The notes below the pieces were generated by a model. It had not been told where the DNA came from. It worked only from the letters and a program-made list of their open reading frames with translations, and ran no database searches. The translations under genes were made by a program, and so were the position numbers. Below, piece after piece: positions 63,848 to 64,000 of a stretch of 64,000 nt of DNA. Source of the DNA: Arthrobacter globiformis (lineage in GTDB: Bacteria > Actinomycetota > Actinomycetes > Actinomycetales > Micrococcaceae); contig NZ_JAUSZX010000001.1 of assembly GCF_030818015.1 (NCBI RefSeq), positions 3,410,001 through 3,474,000 of the forward strand. Reading direction: 5' to 3'. Numbering within the stretch: the first letter of the stretch is position 1; each line of letters begins with the position of its first letter.

Positions 63848-63876
63848 AAGCTAAGGGAAGCTACCCCGTGAGCCAA
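63848..63876 (-). promoter_or_regulatory. Promoter of the Tad operon
   Basis: On the minus strand TTGGCT (63876-63871) and TAGCTT (63853-63848) are separated by exactly 17 nt, 51 nt before the tadA ATG. Upstream at 63893-63901 is a perfect DnaA-box sequence (TTATCCACA on the minus strand), which could allow DnaA input. Confidence 0.6.
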
Positions 63877-63945
63877 GTCACAGGATTAAGAATGTGGATA
63901 ACCCAACCGAAGCGCCTGTGTACGGCAACCGGCCATCCGCAGATG

Positions 63946-64000
63946 TTACGTCTCGGAGGCAGCAGTTCCACCTTCACCGGCGTAACCGTAGGGATTTTGC
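63946..64000 (-). CDS. C-terminal end of an upstream gene (partial)
   Basis: The minus strand from the window edge reads QNPYGYAGEGGTAASET and stops at TAA 63946-63948. Composition and the stop ahead of a promoter suggest the end of a real gene, but 17 residues are too few to name it. Confidence 0.4.
   Translation of the reverse strand, partial: QNPYGYAGEGGTAASET

Noticed and set aside
63893..63901. Replication origin signalled by a DnaA box
   Set aside because: Only one box was noticed, without an AT-rich region or dnaA/dnaN nearby.

Overview
The window is a gene-dense, high-GC actinobacterial chromosome segment. The protein set points to Micrococcaceae, most likely Arthrobacter or Pseudarthrobacter. 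Markers are a 2-oxoglutarate dehydrogenase with fused E2 and E1 parts, a SigR/RsrA-type redox sigma system, the 24-residue ribosomal protein bL37, a SAM-IV-type riboswitch, a long disordered insertion in Rho, a DUF222/HNH protein, and many start codons lying only 6-7 nt after a TAnnnT box, as in leaderless actinobacterial mRNAs. Genus is inferred from the look of the proteins, not from a search.

Layout. 1-2.1 kb (minus): tsaC (partial), prmC and prfA, the release-factor group. 2.2-4.4 kb: rho, closed by its own hairpin and preceded by a structured 446-nt leader. 4.8-11.4 kb (minus): argS-lysA-hom-thrC-thrB, a tightly coupled Asp-family amino acid operon. 11.5-14.5 kb (plus): an FMN-binding lipoprotein, ApbE flavin transferase, and an NqrB/RnfD-type membrane domain fused to a ferredoxin-NADP reductase module; together a compact predicted route for moving electrons across the membrane. 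14.5-17.4 kb: tRNA-Arg(CCG), a protealysin-like M4 protease with its emfourin-type inhibitor, a GlxA-type regulator and a small membrane protein. 17.4-25.1 kb: hrpA, a decayed MHS-transporter remnant, the DUF222/HNH gene, a HIT protein and a zinc alcohol dehydrogenase. 25.2-27.9 kb: divergent sulfurtransferase and cysteine desulfhydrase (cds1), then an MBL-fold hydrolase. 27.9-31.2 kb: a Fur/Zur-type regulator facing a znuACB zinc importer with a perfect palindromic operator. 31.2-33.9 kb: two DUF21/CBS membrane proteins.

34.3-38.2 kb: kgd. 38.3-40.7 kb: a degenerate SGNH protein, a DUF4097-PadR pair with twin GATATATC sites, and bL37. 40.7-42.1 kb (minus): sigR-rsrA with a perfect GGAAT-N18-GTT autoregulatory promoter. 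42.1-46.1 kb (plus): doxX, aroA, rsgA and hisN. 46.2-51.6 kb: a SAM-IV-type riboswitch ahead of a cysteine-desulfurase-like enzyme, a methyltransferase with an MntR-type regulator, two crcB fluoride-channel genes and an MFS exporter. 51.6-54.5 kb: two small proteins, a cytosolic-looking HtrA-like protease, tmRNA (ssrA) and smpB. 54.6-59 kb (minus): ftsE-ftsX-M23 peptidase and prfB. 59-63.9 kb (minus): a seven-gene Tad/Flp pilus operon with a good promoter.

The strongest candidates for something less described are the three-gene flavin electron-transfer cassette, the riboswitch-controlled cysteine-desulfurase-like gene, the SigR promoter with a possible long sigma isoform, and the leaderless 10-codon ORF that ends exactly at the cds1 start codon.
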